The notes: a model not told the origin generated them from the letters alone. A DNA stretch of 41,724 nt from Phycisphaeraceae bacterium (GCA_020831765.1 JAFIFY010000072.1:1-41724); one strand, 5' to 3'. Positions 1-8,565 are shown, counted from the first letter of the stretch. Made by a program: numbers and translations.

Positions 1-24
1 AGAGTTGCGATGCATTGCCGCCCG

Positions 25-1185
25 TCACTCATGCAACGCATGATCCGCGGCCATGTCCTGGCCAAGTTCCCATAGGCGGACCGAGGTCCAGGGCGCGGCC
101 GGCTCGGTCCAGAATGGTTCATCCGGCGCAAGCCCCAGCGGCGCAAAGATGAACGAAGCCAGATACAAACTGCCCGTCGTGATATAGGGCTCGCCCAGTG
201 ATGGTTGCCTGCCCATCAGGCCGATGCGCAGCCAACCATCGGAATCGTAGTTCTTCGGTTCATCCAGGCTCCTGCGGATGACAGCGCTCAGGGCGGATCG
301 AACCTGCCCGGCGGGCAAGCCCTCGGGCAACAGGCCTTTCCACGCCGCGGTCGCAAGCGCCGCGAAAGCCCCGGATCGATAGGTGATGCTGCGGCCGGTC
401 GCCGGCCACGACCCATCCGGGGCGATCAGTCGCTCCTGTATCGCCGCGCATCGCGCGAACCTTACACGAAGCCGAGGCAGCATCTGGTTCCACGCCCCTT
501 CCTGTTCGCCGACCGCCTCGAGCACATCCAGCATCATGGGCTGAATCACGAAGCTGTTGTAATAATCGAAATGAAAGCTCGGTCCATCGGCATAGTGGCC
601 ATCACCGACGTACCACATCTCGTGCTGCCTGAGCGCGTAGTCGATGCGCATCCGGTCCCAGAACACCCCGAGCCTCTTCAGGCAGGCCTCGGTACACGCG
701 GCAAAGAGCAACCAGTTGTTATACACGGGCAATTGATCGCGCGTATGCACCATGGCCCGAATCAACGGCTCCCGGACCCGTGAATCAACAAGCTGGTTGA
801 ACCCATCACCGGCGCGTAACAGGCCCTGGGCGAGGAACGCGGTGTCCACCACCGCCTGTCGATGGCCCGCGAACCCCCAGTAATCGGGATGTTCCGGGTC
901 GGTGCCAAAGACCAAGGCGCGGCGCAACAGTTGACGGAACTCGCTCTGCAACGCACCTTCGCGGCCACCGAGCCCCTGACACCCAAGCCAAGGCCCGATC
1001 CCCGCCAGGATGCGCCCGGCCGCCTCCAACCTCATGGAAAGCAACCGGCCGGTATCGCATTGCACATGCCGCTCGCTGGGCATACGCTGATGCAACTCGC
1101 CCTTGGCCATTGCCTCGAGCACCGGTCGGCAGAGCCGCTCGAGCATCGACACCCAATGCGCCCGGTCGTTTCTCACTTCGATCAT
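25..1185 (-). CDS. DUF2264 domain-containing protein
   Basis: The 386-residue product resembles the DUF2264 family: an alpha/alpha-toroid-like protein rich in W, Y and H, with motifs such as PVYNNWLLFAA, GDGHYADGPSFHFDYYNSF and a late ITTGSLYLASFIF segment. Family members are often near polysaccharide-degradation genes, but the reaction is unknown. The reading frame is open to an upstream ATG at 1266, which would overlap the ybbR end by 32 bases. I prefer the ATG at 1185, because GGAAG lies 5 bases before it and family similarity seems to start there. The gene follows cdaA and ybbR on the same strand, so it may be co-transcribed, though nothing links it to c-di-AMP. Family call fairly sure; function unknown. 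Confidence 0.8.
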   Translation of the reverse strand: MIEVRNDRAHWVSMLERLCRPVLEAMAKGELHQRMPSERHVQCDTGRLLSMRLEAAGRILAGIGPWLGCQGLGGREGALQSEFRQLLRRALVFGTDPEHPDYWGFAGHRQAVVDTAFLAQGLLRAGDGFNQLVDSRVREPLIRAMVHTRDQLPVYNNWLLFAACTEACLKRLGVFWDRMRIDYALRQHEMWYVGDGHYADGPSFHFDYYNSFVIQPMMLDVLEAVGEQEGAWNQMLPRLRVRFARCAAIQERLIAPDGSWPATGRSITYRSGAFAALATAAWKGLLPEGLPAGQVRSALSAVIRRSLDEPKNYDSDGWLRIGLMGRQPSLGEPYITTGSLYLASFIFAPLGLAPDEPFWTEPAAPWTSVRLWELGQDMAADHALHE

Positions 1186-1234
1186 GTCTTCTTCCAGTGC
1201 GGATCGGGGCCCCCGGGGCCGGCTGACGCCGGGA

Positions 1235-2266
1235 TCAATCACGATCCAACCGTTTGATCGTGACATCCACCTGCAGATTGGCCGGCGACCATCGGACTCC
1301 CTCGGGCAGGTTGATCAGCCGGACATTGGCCCGAAGCTCCCGCTCCGCTTCGCCCTCGTAGAGTCCGGGATCGCTCAGGTCAACCACGGCGCGGACACTT
1401 AAGCTCCTTGTTATGTCTTCCACTTCCTCGCGCACCTCGGCGATGCCTTCACGCGAACCAGTCAGCGTGACCCGCGAGAGTGTCCGTCCTTCGGGGAACT
1501 CGATCTGTCTCGAACCCGGAACCCACGGCGGCACGAGAACCACCCAAGGGACGGACGTGACCTCCAGGCTGTCGGTCAGACGGCTTGCTGAGAAGGTGAC
1601 TTCGACGGTCGATTCGGCCGTTCGGATGAATTGCCGATCTTCGGACTGGCGTAAAAGCTCAGGCAGACGCACGGGCAGCGTCCGCCGCTCGTCTTCACCG
1701 CGCATCTGCTCCAATCCTGAGAGTTCGGCCATGTTCACTTGCAGGGACAGGTGCTCTGCCTGGCGAGCCAGCGAAGCGGGCATGGTGACCCCCACCCGTT
1801 CCGGATTGGTGGCCCTTACGGAGATATCCATGCCCACAACACCGGCGGTCGAGACGTTCACCGGCATCGTGACCGATACCAGTGGCTCGGCCCGTATGTC
1901 GAACGACTCGCGGCCCAGTTCCGTCCGGGCATCAACGATCTCCACGGCATGATCGGCGAAGACCGCCCGCAGCGCATCGCGAATGGAAAGCGACTCCTGG
2001 TTGGCCGCGACCCTCACGTTGATCGGATTGGCCGTGACCTGATTGATCCGACGAAGCTGGCTGGTGGCGCAGCGGAAGGTCATGCGAACCACCTGCGGCT
2101 CCCGGGGATGGATGGCCAGTTCCTCGCCCGGCGCCGCGACCAGTTGCAGTCGAACTGTCCGCTGCTCCTGGACGATCGTCTCCCCCTCGGCATAGAGCCA
2201 CACCAGGATCGTGATCAGCGTCACGATGATGGCGGTTTCACTTCGTTTTAGCCATCGAGGTCTCAT
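1235..2266 (-). CDS. ybbR: YbbR-like protein, putative CdaA regulator (CdaR)
   Basis: A 343-residue protein with one N-terminal membrane helix (about residues 10-27, ending LVWLYAEGET) followed by repeated beta-rich YbbR-type domains outside the membrane. In Firmicutes YbbR/CdaR binds and modulates the membrane diadenylate cyclase CdaA. Here the gene lies 27 bases downstream of the cdaA homologue on the same strand, the classic cdaA-cdaR order, so the same role is inferred. The start at 2266 is preceded by GAGGA at workable spacing. Length is within the range for YbbR proteins. The repeats are divergent, so I cannot count domains with confidence. Confidence 0.85.
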   Translation of the reverse strand: MRPRWLKRSETAIIVTLITILVWLYAEGETIVQEQRTVRLQLVAAPGEELAIHPREPQVVRMTFRCATSQLRRINQVTANPINVRVAANQESLSIRDALRAVFADHAVEIVDARTELGRESFDIRAEPLVSVTMPVNVSTAGVVGMDISVRATNPERVGVTMPASLARQAEHLSLQVNMAELSGLEQMRGEDERRTLPVRLPELLRQSEDRQFIRTAESTVEVTFSASRLTDSLEVTSVPWVVLVPPWVPGSRQIEFPEGRTLSRVTLTGSREGIAEVREEVEDITRSLSVRAVVDLSDPGLYEGEAERELRANVRLINLPEGVRWSPANLQVDVTIKRLDRD

Positions 2267-2293
2267 GGCCTGTCCTCGCGATCATGTCGCTGC

Positions 2294-3160
2294 TCACGAC
2301 GACGCTTCGGGTGTTGGTTCGACCTCTGGCCGGCCCAGACTCTGGGTCAGACTCGCCGTCAGACGAGATCGAACATCATCCAGTTCAAGGTGGCGTATCA
2401 ACTGGCCGCGCTCAGCGATACTGATCGTTCCGGTCTCCTCGCTGACGACCAGGATCAGGCAGTCCGCCTCAAGACTCAGACCGATCGCCGCGCGGTGACG
2501 TGAGCCCAGTTCCGAGGTGTACTGCTCGCCCTCGGCCAGCGGAAACTGAACACCCGCCGCCACAATGCGATCCTCGGAAATCACCACCCCCATATCATGC
2601 AGCGCACTGCCCGGCCAGAAAATCGTATTCAACAACTCGCTGCTGACCAGTGCATCGATCTTCGTCCCCGTCTCGATCAATGCGCGAAGCCCAACCTGCC
2701 GCTCCAAGGCCATCAGCATCCCGATCTTGTTGCGGCTGCAGTAAGTCACGCTCTTGAGCACCTCATCGATCAACTGGCTCTTGCGGATCAGGCCACGCCC
2801 GCCAAAAAGACTTGCCTCACCCAGGCGGACCAGGGCGCGGCGGAGCTCAGGCTGAAACACCACCACCAGCGCCAAGGCGAAGAAACCCAGCGAACTCCGA
2901 TACAGGAAACCCAGCCGCTGAAACGCCTCATCACGCCCCACCACCTGAATGACCACCGTCGCCACCGCCAGAATCACCACCATGCCACGAATCGCCCTCG
3001 CCCCGCGCGTTCCCTGAAGGAAACGCACGATCAGGAGCACCAGCAGCCAGATGATCGCCAGTTCAAGCAGGACCTCCCACGGACTGGTCCGCAGGTAGTC
3101 GGCGATGCGAAGGCGCAAAATGTCCAGTTGCTGGAAAAACAAGCCTATGACTCCGTTCAC
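2294..3160 (-). CDS. cdaA: Diadenylate cyclase CdaA (DAC domain)
   Basis: A 288-residue membrane protein with about three N-terminal hydrophobic helices (roughly residues 32-48, 58-73 and 88-103) and a cytosolic DAC domain (about 105-255). The enzyme condenses two ATP to c-di-AMP, which controls potassium and osmotic balance in many bacteria. The RHR triphosphate-binding motif is intact at residues 221-223 (GSRHRAAIG). The usual D-G-A motif of the other half-site reads D189-M190-G191 (LHDMGVVI), so the aspartate is kept but the following residues are changed. It is first gene of an apparent cdaA-ybbR pair. Catalytic activity is likely but not certain because of the altered DGA motif. Confidence 0.9.
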   Translation of the reverse strand: MNGVIGLFFQQLDILRLRIADYLRTSPWEVLLELAIIWLLVLLIVRFLQGTRGARAIRGMVVILAVATVVIQVVGRDEAFQRLGFLYRSSLGFFALALVVVFQPELRRALVRLGEASLFGGRGLIRKSQLIDEVLKSVTYCSRNKIGMLMALERQVGLRALIETGTKIDALVSSELLNTIFWPGSALHDMGVVISEDRIVAAGVQFPLAEGEQYTSELGSRHRAAIGLSLEADCLILVVSEETGTISIAERGQLIRHLELDDVRSRLTASLTQSLGRPEVEPTPEASS

Positions 3161-3177
3161 GCCCGGAAGGTCGGATA

Positions 3178-3206
3178 ATTCTAACCGGTGAACTCATCCG
3201 TGTTTG
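3178..3206 (-). promoter_or_regulatory. Weak candidate promoter for cdaA-ybbR
   Basis: On the minus strand TAGAAT (3183-3178) lies 17 bases from CAAACA (3206-3201). The -10 box matches 5/6 and the -35 box 3/6 to the housekeeping consensus. The predicted start of transcription would be only about 10 bases before the cdaA ATG. It is the best candidate in the 142-base divergent gap with xseB, but weak. Confidence 0.3.
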
Positions 3207-3302
3207 GCCGCCCGATACCGGAGCCCGTGCGGCCCCGTCCCCGGCCGTCGGCCCATGCCCGGTCGGCCGGTCGCCCGTACTTTTTGATGTAGACTTTGCC
3301 GC

Positions 3303-3602
3303 ATGAGCAAAAGCAAACCGCTAAGCTACGAAGCCGCCTTGGAGAAGCTCGAAGCGATCATCCAGCGCGTCGAGGACGGCGAAATCGGCCTGGAAGAGGC
3401 GTTGGCTTCAGCCGAACAGGGCATGGAACTGATCCACCACTGCCGCGACATTCTGGATCGGGCCAAGGGACGCATCGAAGAGCTCATGGCCGACCTGCCG
3501 ACCTCCTCCGCACGTGAGGCCGCGGCCCAGTCCGCCGACGAGCCCGAGGATGAGCTCGATGTAGATGAGGACGAGCCCCACGACGAGGAAGCGCCCTTCT
3601 GA
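3303..3602 (+). CDS. xseB: Exodeoxyribonuclease VII small subunit
   Basis: The 99-residue product has the XseB signature over residues 6-60: [20 protein letters not shown], then [14 protein letters not shown], forming a two-helix antiparallel bundle. XseB subunits assemble on XseA to make exonuclease VII, which degrades single-stranded DNA in both directions. The last 35 residues are an acidic tail rich in D and E, a common non-conserved extension. xseA is not in this window. No good ribosome binding site precedes the ATG, but the family start ([13 protein letters not shown]) is clear. The stop overlaps the next start by one base (TGATG), so translation of the prepilin peptidase is probably coupled. 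Confidence 0.9.
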   Translation: MSKSKPLSYEAALEKLEAIIQRVEDGEIGLEEALASAEQGMELIHHCRDILDRAKGRIEELMADLPTSSAREAAAQSADEPEDELDVDEDEPHDEEAPF

Positions 3603-4948
3603 TGCTTCACCCGATCTGGCTGATCATGATCGGCGTTTACGGAGCCTGTATCGGCAGCTTCCTCAACGTCGTCGTCTACCGGCTTCCCGAGGGCTTGAGC
3701 CTTGTTCGGCCACCCTCCCGCTGCCCGAAGTGTGAACACCGGCTCGCATGGTTCGAAAACCTGCCGGTCGTGGGCTGGCTCTGGTTGCGAGGCCGGTGCC
3801 GTCACTGCGGCACCGCCATCAGCATCCAGTATCCCCTGGTCGAATTGCTCACCGGCCTGCTCTTTGCCTCGCTGGCGTGGTTCTATTTCAGCAGCGGCTG
3901 GCAGCCGACCTGGCAGCGCATCGGCCCTGAAATCCTCTGGCCCGTGCTGTTGATCCAACTCACCTTCATCAGCGCCATGCTGGCATCCCTGATCATCGAT
4001 GCCCGGTATTTCATCATCCCCATCTCGATTCCCTGGTTCTCCCTGCTGGTCAGTGTGGCCGGCCTGACGGTGGCGACCTGGTGGTATCCCGACATCGCGA
4101 TGGTCGCCCCGGCCCATGCCGACGTTCTGCTCGATGGCCAGGCGGTATCGAGAGTGGCCCTGATGGCCTTTGGTGGTGTCATCGGCCTGGGAATCGCCAA
4201 TGGCCTGATCGCCATCGGCATCATGCCGCGCAGCTTTCCGGAAGATGAGTATGTCCAGGTCGATGCCGACGGCAAACCCATCCCGCCTGCCTCAGTCGCA
4301 CCAAAGTCGAACGATTCAACTTCCCCCGCCCAAGCGTCAGAAGCCGCCCCCGGACGTGCTTCCCGAGGCAATAGCGCTGCCGGGAGCGGTGGCCAAACTT
4401 CCGGCGGCGGCAAGTCAGCTTCCGCTTCCGGGGGTGGCGGGGCGGTGAATTCATTGGGGCAGGTGGTGGAAAAAGGTTGGCTGGAGCATCCGCATCCACG
4501 CCGGGAAGTCTTGAAGGAGTTGCTCTTCATCGGCTGGCCCTTGGCGGGAGTGCTGGGTGGGTTGGCGCTTTCGGCCGGGTTGTCGTGGCATTCGCCGGTG
4601 CTGGAGGTGCTGGGCCATTCGCTTTTGGGAGCGCTTGTCGGTGGCGGCATCGTCTGGCTGGTCCGGATCGCCGGGACGCTGGTTTTCGGTCGCGAAGCCA
4701 TGGGGCTGGGCGATGTCCACCTGATGCTGGCGGTCGGCGCGGTCCTGGGCTGGATGGATGTGCTTGTGGCGTTTTTCGTCGCGCCGTTCATCGCCCTGGC
4801 CTTCACCATCGCGATGCTGGGGCTGCGTTCGGTGGCCAGTCTTAAGGTGCGGCAGATTCCGTTCGGGCCGCACCTGGCGGCGGCGTCGCTGCTGGTCATG
4901 GTCATCGGCGGCCAGCGGCTGCTGACCAGCCTCGGCGTACTGCCCTGA
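3602..4948 (+). CDS. Prepilin peptidase / N-methyltransferase, A24 family, with long central insertion
   Basis: A 448-residue polytopic membrane protein of the PilD/TadV type, which cleaves and N-methylates type IV pilin or type II secretion pseudopilin precursors. The N-terminal domain begins with the family motif [14 protein letters not shown] and has a zinc-type quartet C41/C44 and C66/C69. Catalytic aspartates are D133 ([10 protein letters not shown]) and D371 in GLGDVHLM. Between them, residues 211-300 form a hydrophilic insertion whose middle (about 240-285) is almost only Ser, Gly, Ala and Pro. Typical PilD proteins are about 250-290 residues, so the extra length is largely this insertion. 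No pilin genes are adjacent. Confidence 0.9.
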   Translation: MLHPIWLIMIGVYGACIGSFLNVVVYRLPEGLSLVRPPSRCPKCEHRLAWFENLPVVGWLWLRGRCRHCGTAISIQYPLVELLTGLLFASLAWFYFSSGWQPTWQRIGPEILWPVLLIQLTFISAMLASLIIDARYFIIPISIPWFSLLVSVAGLTVATWWYPDIAMVAPAHADVLLDGQAVSRVALMAFGGVIGLGIANGLIAIGIMPRSFPEDEYVQVDADGKPIPPASVAPKSNDSTSPAQASEAAPGRASRGNSAAGSGGQTSGGGKSASASGGGGAVNSLGQVVEKGWLEHPHPRREVLKELLFIGWPLAGVLGGLALSAGLSWHSPVLEVLGHSLLGALVGGGIVWLVRIAGTLVFGREAMGLGDVHLMLAVGAVLGWMDVLVAFFVAPFIALAFTIAMLGLRSVASLKVRQIPFGPHLAAASLLVMVIGGQRLLTSLGVLP

Positions 4949-5011
4949 GCGATCCCGCCAAATGCCGGCCACACCGGCAAACCCCGGTGAATCATTGAGG
5001 AAAATGGGATA

Positions 5012-5041
5012 TTTCAGGCGATCTGGGGAAGATGGTAGAAT
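5012..5041 (+). promoter_or_regulatory. Weak candidate promoter for the OmpA-family lipoprotein
   Basis: TAGAAT at 5036-5041 is a 5/6 match to a -10 box, with TTTCAG (5012-5017) 18 bases upstream as a poor -35. It sits in the 231-base gap before the lipoprotein gene and would give a leader of about 130 bases. Support is only motif-level. Confidence 0.25.
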
Positions 5042-5179
5042 ATTGTCGAACCGGTGTGATCGGGCCGCGGTGGATGCGCGGCCGTGGTTGACGAAGTGGT
5101 CGGCGGCACCGAGCGGCCCACCAGTTTTCCAACCCGACACGCCCCCGTGTTTCACGTTTCGATGGATCAGAGGTGCTTT

Positions 5180-5899
5180 ATGAACGCGATGTCTCGATTC
5201 GGATGCCTGACGCTTGTTCTGGGCCTTTGGCTGGGCACCGGTGCCCTGGGAGGCTGCGCCTCGAACACCGAGCAACGCCTGTGGAACCAGAGCACCGAAC
5301 TGCAGCGCGAGTTGTCCCAGACTCAGGCGAGGCTGATGGAGGCTGAGCGGCGCCTTTCGCGCATGGAGGCGGAGAATGACCGTCTTCGCGCTGAGAGGGA
5401 TGCCCTGCAATCCCAGCCGCGCGCCACAGCCAGCGCGCTTCCAGGGCTGAGCGACCCCCCAACGCCCGCCGGCCTGCGAACCGCTGATTTCGAGGGCATC
5501 GACGATGTTCAGACCGTTCGACGAGGCAGCACCGTTACGGTGACAGTCCAGGGCGACATCCTCTTCGCCCCCGGACAGGCCACACTGACCGATGCCTCCA
5601 GGCGGACCCTCGCCCAGGTGGCACAGGTGCTCAACAATCGATATCCGCGCGGCGTGATTCGCATCGTCGGCCACACCGATTCCGATCCCATCCGCCGCTC
5701 GGCCGCGCGATGGAAGGACAACTACGAGCTCTCCCAAGGACGGGCCAACGCCGTGCGCGACTATCTGGCCGAGCGCGGCGTATCGCGCGGCCGAATGGTT
5801 GTCTCCGGTGTCGGTGCTGACCAGCCCGTTGCCGACAACCGCACCGCTGCCGGTAAGGCCAAGAACCGGCGCGTTGAAATCGTCGTCGATGCCCAGTAG
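5180..5899 (+). CDS. OmpA/Pal-family peptidoglycan-binding lipoprotein
   Basis: A 239-residue protein with a lipoprotein signal peptide ending LGG-C at Cys26, then a coiled coil of about 50 residues (heptad-like QRELSQTQARLMEAERRLSR), a linker, and a C-terminal OmpA-like domain. The domain carries the peptidoglycan-binding signature: IVGHTDSDPIR, an aspartate region followed by LSQGRANAVRDYL, and final KNRRVEIVV. It probably tethers the outer membrane to the cell wall. An in-frame ATG exists at 5084, but the start at 5180 has AGAGGTG at correct distance and places the signal peptide at the N-terminus. The arrangement resembles planctomycete OmpA lipoproteins; no Tol genes are adjacent. Confidence 0.88.
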   Translation: MNAMSRFGCLTLVLGLWLGTGALGGCASNTEQRLWNQSTELQRELSQTQARLMEAERRLSRMEAENDRLRAERDALQSQPRATASALPGLSDPPTPAGLRTADFEGIDDVQTVRRGSTVTVTVQGDILFAPGQATLTDASRRTLAQVAQVLNNRYPRGVIRIVGHTDSDPIRRSAARWKDNYELSQGRANAVRDYLAERGVSRGRMVVSGVGADQPVADNRTAAGKAKNRRVEIVVDAQ

Positions 5900-5970
5900 C
5901 GGACTGGCCTGGACGCCGCACCGACGGACGGAATCTCCCTTCCGTGTGAATAACGCCATCGACCTTCTTC

Positions 5971-6000
5971 GGCCCCGGATCGTTCCGGGGCCGCCTTATT
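5971..6000 (+). terminator. Candidate intrinsic terminator after the lipoprotein gene
   Basis: A perfect 9-bp stem, GGCCCCGGA (5971-5979) and TCCGGGGCC (5984-5992), closes a 4-base loop and is followed by GCCTTATT. The stem is strong and lies 72 bases after the stop codon, but the T tract is poor, so it may be only partly effective. Confidence 0.45.
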
Positions 6001-6048
6001 CCCGCACGGCGATGTTCCCATGGCCCGACCCTCGACGCTGAACCTTCC

Positions 6049-6693
6049 ATGATCGGCATCATCAACTATCGAATGGGCAATCTCCGAAGCGTCCAGAAGG
6101 CGTTTGAGCACGTCGGGGCTTCGTGTCTGTTGCTCGATGCACCCGGCATGATCGACCGGGCCACCAAGCTGGTGCTGCCCGGCGTCGGCGCTTTCGGGGA
6201 TGGGATGAAGCATCTGGACGAGGATGGCTGGATCGATCCGATCAGGCGATTCATCCAACAAGGCGGGCCGTTTCTGGGGATATGCCTGGGGATGCAATTG
6301 CTTATGGAAAGCTCCACCGAAGATGCGCCGGCAACGGACCGACCGATCTCCGGCCTGGGCCTGATTCCCGGGCGAGTCGTGCGGTTTGAAGGCGAGTCCT
6401 TCGGCCCCGGCAAACTCAAGGTTCCGCACATGGGCTGGAACACCTTGAACCAGGCCACCCCCCATTGCCCGCTCTGGCAAGGGTTGCCCGAATCGCCGTC
6501 GGTCTACTTCGTCCACAGCTTTTTCGCCCAACCAACCCAGCAGAAGGTCACCGCCGCGACCGCCGACTACGGCGGCCAATTCTGCGCCGCCATCCAGCAC
6601 GAAAACATCCTCGCCACCCAATTCCACCCCGAAAAATCCCAACAAACCGGCCTGACCATGCTAAGAAACTTCGCCAGGATCAAGCGGAGCTGA
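6049..6693 (+). CDS. hisH: Imidazole glycerol phosphate synthase, glutaminase subunit HisH
   Basis: A 214-residue class I glutamine amidotransferase. HisH releases ammonia from glutamine and passes it to HisF, which makes imidazole glycerol phosphate and AICAR in histidine synthesis. The nucleophile is C79 in GICLGMQLL; H193 and E195 in TQFHPEKS complete the triad. The oxyanion-strand region LVLPGVGAFGDGM and the HisH-specific VPHMGWNTL and YFVHSFF motifs are present. Length equals the family norm. No other his gene is nearby, so histidine genes are apparently dispersed here. There is no obvious ribosome binding site before the ATG, but MIGIINYRMGNL is the expected N-terminus. Confidence 0.95.
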   Translation: MIGIINYRMGNLRSVQKAFEHVGASCLLLDAPGMIDRATKLVLPGVGAFGDGMKHLDEDGWIDPIRRFIQQGGPFLGICLGMQLLMESSTEDAPATDRPISGLGLIPGRVVRFEGESFGPGKLKVPHMGWNTLNQATPHCPLWQGLPESPSVYFVHSFFAQPTQQKVTAATADYGGQFCAAIQHENILATQFHPEKSQQTGLTMLRNFARIKRS

Positions 6694-6785
6694 CCGCCCG
6701 CCCCCCTGAAAAACCAGAAAACAGCCACGCATCCATCCCGCAACACCAACGATTTCACCTGATCCGCGCGCATTTCACCCGCCAT

Positions 6786-6814
6786 TTGACAAAAGCGGCC
6801 GTTGAGCAGAGAAT
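6786..6814 (+). promoter_or_regulatory. Promoter of tRNA-fMet
   Basis: A perfect -35 box TTGACA (6786-6791) is followed after 17 bases by GAGAAT (6809-6814), a 4/6 match to the -10 consensus. The predicted transcription start falls about 8 bases before the mature tRNA 5' end, as expected for a strongly expressed tRNA gene. Confidence 0.7.
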
Positions 6815-6828
6815 AAAGGACTATCGAT

Positions 6829-6901
<73 letters not shown>

Positions 6902-6911
6902 TTACCCGGTC

Positions 6912-7190
6912 GCCTCACACACGAAGCGACCCACCGGTTAACCGACAACGCCGACGCACAGCAGCGTCGGCGTTGTCGCTTTCTACGCCAGTATTTGCAA
7001 GAGGTTAGCGAATCTGGCCGCCGCGTCTCTGGTCTCACCCGATCCGGTCGAGACACCTCCACCAGTCGCCCAACTGGCCGGTTCGCGCCGATCTGCCGCC
7101 AAAGTCTCTGCGAGTCTCTCCCAAACCGCCGCAGGGGTTATGGGGCTGTTGTCTCTGCCTAGCGGATGCAACCGGGGAGGTTGCGAGCGC
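6912..7190. repeat. R1: 279-bp direct repeat, copy 1 (next to tRNA-fMet)
   Basis: This block recurs at 10456-10734 with the same length and, by hand alignment, about 23 mismatches and no net indel (about 92% identity). It begins 11 bases after the tRNA. It contains a long hairpin near the left end and a small GCAACC-GGGGA-GGTTGC hairpin at the right end. A reading frame of about 60 codons on the minus strand is open in both copies, but I do not call it a gene. The position beside a tRNA and the direct repetition suggest attachment-site-proximal DNA of related mobile elements, with the exact crossover site unknown. Confidence 0.85.
6943..6984 (+). terminator. Hairpin in R1, probable tRNA-fMet terminator
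   Basis: A perfect 14-bp stem (6943-6956 with 6965-6978) closes an 8-base loop and is followed by CTTTCT. It lies 42 bases after the tRNA, so it probably ends that transcript. In the second R1 copy the equivalent stem (10490-10500 with 10509-10519) has only 11 perfect pairs. The T tract is short. Confidence 0.5.
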
Positions 7191-7245
7191 TATGTTCATG
7201 CAACGGCATTCATGTCAGACCAATCACGCGCCACCCCAAACCACC

Positions 7246-8295
7246 TCAACGTTGCCGAAGCGTCCACTTCGCGCCTCTACCACGGCCGGTTAGAGACAAC
7301 TGCCCAGCCGCTTTCATCGCCGCCATCACCTTTTTCAGCAGTTGAGGGCTCACCCCCGGCAGTTGGCCCTGCAGGTCTGCCAGAGTGAATTCGCCGACCT
7401 GGCTCAGGATGACCCGGCGGGCAAGCTCGGTCTTGGCCGGTTGACCAGCGCTGTGCTCCACCTGCTGCGAGAACTCCACATAAGCGCGCCGCAGCACACC
7501 CAGAAAGTAGTTCCACCATGGCAGAACGGGATTGCGGCCTTCGTGCCAGCCCTGTGAGCATTCGTGCAGCACGTGGTAATAGTCTTCCTTGCTCTGCTCC
7601 ACCAGCCGCTCAAGGCTGACGTAGCGGCCCACCGTGAAGCCGTGCTGCAGCAGGAGCATGGTCGTGAGTAACCGAGAGACTCGCCCGTTGCCATCGCGAA
7701 ACGGGTGAATGCACAAGAGGTCAAAGATCATGGTGGAGACGATCAACAGCGGCGGCACGCGCTTCTCGTCGGTCAATCGCTGATAGGCCTCGCACAGATG
7801 GGCAACCGCTCTGGGCGTCTGCTTCGCCGGTGTCGGCTTGAATCGAATACGGCGTTGGCCGTCGGCAAGGAACTCGATGATCTCGTTGTCGCGGCCCTTG
7901 AACTGGCCGGCGTCGCCCGCGCCCGCATGGGAGAGTGCGTGCAGATGTTGGATGGTCCGCGGTTCAATCGTGACCACTGACTTGCGGGAGTAAATCCAGT
8001 CCAACATTCGACGATAGCCGGACAATTCCTTCTCGGAACGATCACGCGGCCGCGCTTTGCCCAAAGCCAATGGCGCAAGGCGGTCAGGTGACACGGTGAC
8101 GCCTTCGATGCGATTGGATGACTCCACGCTCTGGATCATCGCTTGCTGCCGCAGCGCTTCGAGCACTTCCGGACGCTGGCGGTGCCACAAGTCCTGCTTG
8201 CCGCGAAACTCCATGCAATCGGCCAGCAGCCAGCTGGTGCTGACGGGCAAAGTGGCTCGCTCGAAGGTCTGCTCGCGGAGTGTCAAGGTTGCCAT
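7246..8295 (-). CDS. Fic family protein (predicted AMP-transferase) with C-terminal winged helix
   Basis: A 349-residue Fic protein. The catalytic core HPFRDGNGR is complete at residues 197-205 and the inhibitory-helix motif SSNRIEG is at residues 59-65, so this is an N-terminally autoinhibited (class II type) Fic protein. Such enzymes transfer AMP from ATP to protein hydroxyls. Residues after about 295 look like a winged helix (LADLQGQLPGVSPQLLKKVM), which may bind DNA. The frame is open to 8403, but the start at 8295 is preceded by AGAGAGGTG and begins the conserved MATLTLREQ. Three phased GTAGCC repeats lie 22-63 bases upstream and may be its own operators. No antitoxin gene is adjacent, fitting an internally inhibited form. 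Confidence 0.9.
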   Translation of the reverse strand: MATLTLREQTFERATLPVSTSWLLADCMEFRGKQDLWHRQRPEVLEALRQQAMIQSVESSNRIEGVTVSPDRLAPLALGKARPRDRSEKELSGYRRMLDWIYSRKSVVTIEPRTIQHLHALSHAGAGDAGQFKGRDNEIIEFLADGQRRIRFKPTPAKQTPRAVAHLCEAYQRLTDEKRVPPLLIVSTMIFDLLCIHPFRDGNGRVSRLLTTMLLLQHGFTVGRYVSLERLVEQSKEDYYHVLHECSQGWHEGRNPVLPWWNYFLGVLRRAYVEFSQQVEHSAGQPAKTELARRVILSQVGEFTLADLQGQLPGVSPQLLKKVMAAMKAAGQLSLTGRGRGAKWTLRQR

Positions 8296-8316
8296 GGTCA
8301 CACCTCTCTCGGTGGG

Positions 8317-8358
8317 TAGCCGATTAGTAGCCCATTCTAACGCGGGGTAGCCCATTGT
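8317..8358. promoter_or_regulatory. Three phased GTAGCC(C/G)ATT repeats upstream of the Fic gene
   Basis: GTAGCCGATTA starts at 8317, GTAGCCCATTC at 8328 and GTAGCCCATTG at 8348. Spacings of 11 and 20 bases put the copies on about the same face of the helix. They lie just upstream of the Fic ribosome binding site, where the promoter must be. An autoregulatory operator bound by the Fic protein's winged helix is inferred. Confidence 0.5.
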
Positions 8359-8405
8359 CCAGCACCCTGTCATCTCGCTGCCCGTCGACGGACACGTCTT
8401 CACAT

Positions 8406-8565
8406 CACGGCATAGATAACCCCACAGTCAGCATGCACGGACGCATGCTCTCGTCTTGCCCAGCCCACCTGACGGAGCGCTGCTGTGGACGCCACTCGTC
8501 ATCCCGACACCATGACCGCAGATGAACGCCGGCAGGAGGTCGCCGCCATCCTGGAGGCGGGCCTG
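8406..8565. repeat. Left-end repeat, copy A (degenerate partner of 11927-12085)
   Basis: About 160 bases match the sequence that leads into the intact recombinase cassette at 11927-12085, including the stretch from CACGGCATAGATAACCCCAC through the first 18 codons of the small ORF. Similarity stops abruptly near 8565. This marks the left part of a second, related element that has lost its recombinase. Confidence 0.8.

Noticed and set aside
4963-4979. TGCCGG-CCACA-CCGGCA hairpin after the prepilin peptidase
   Set aside because: Only 6 bp and no T tract; a chance hairpin is as likely as a terminator.
6983-7171. Minus-strand frame of about 60 codons present in both R1 copies
   Set aside because: It is open in both copies, but at 92% DNA identity this says little. 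There is no recognised motif and the start codons differ. It could be the tail of an old integrase, but I cannot support that.
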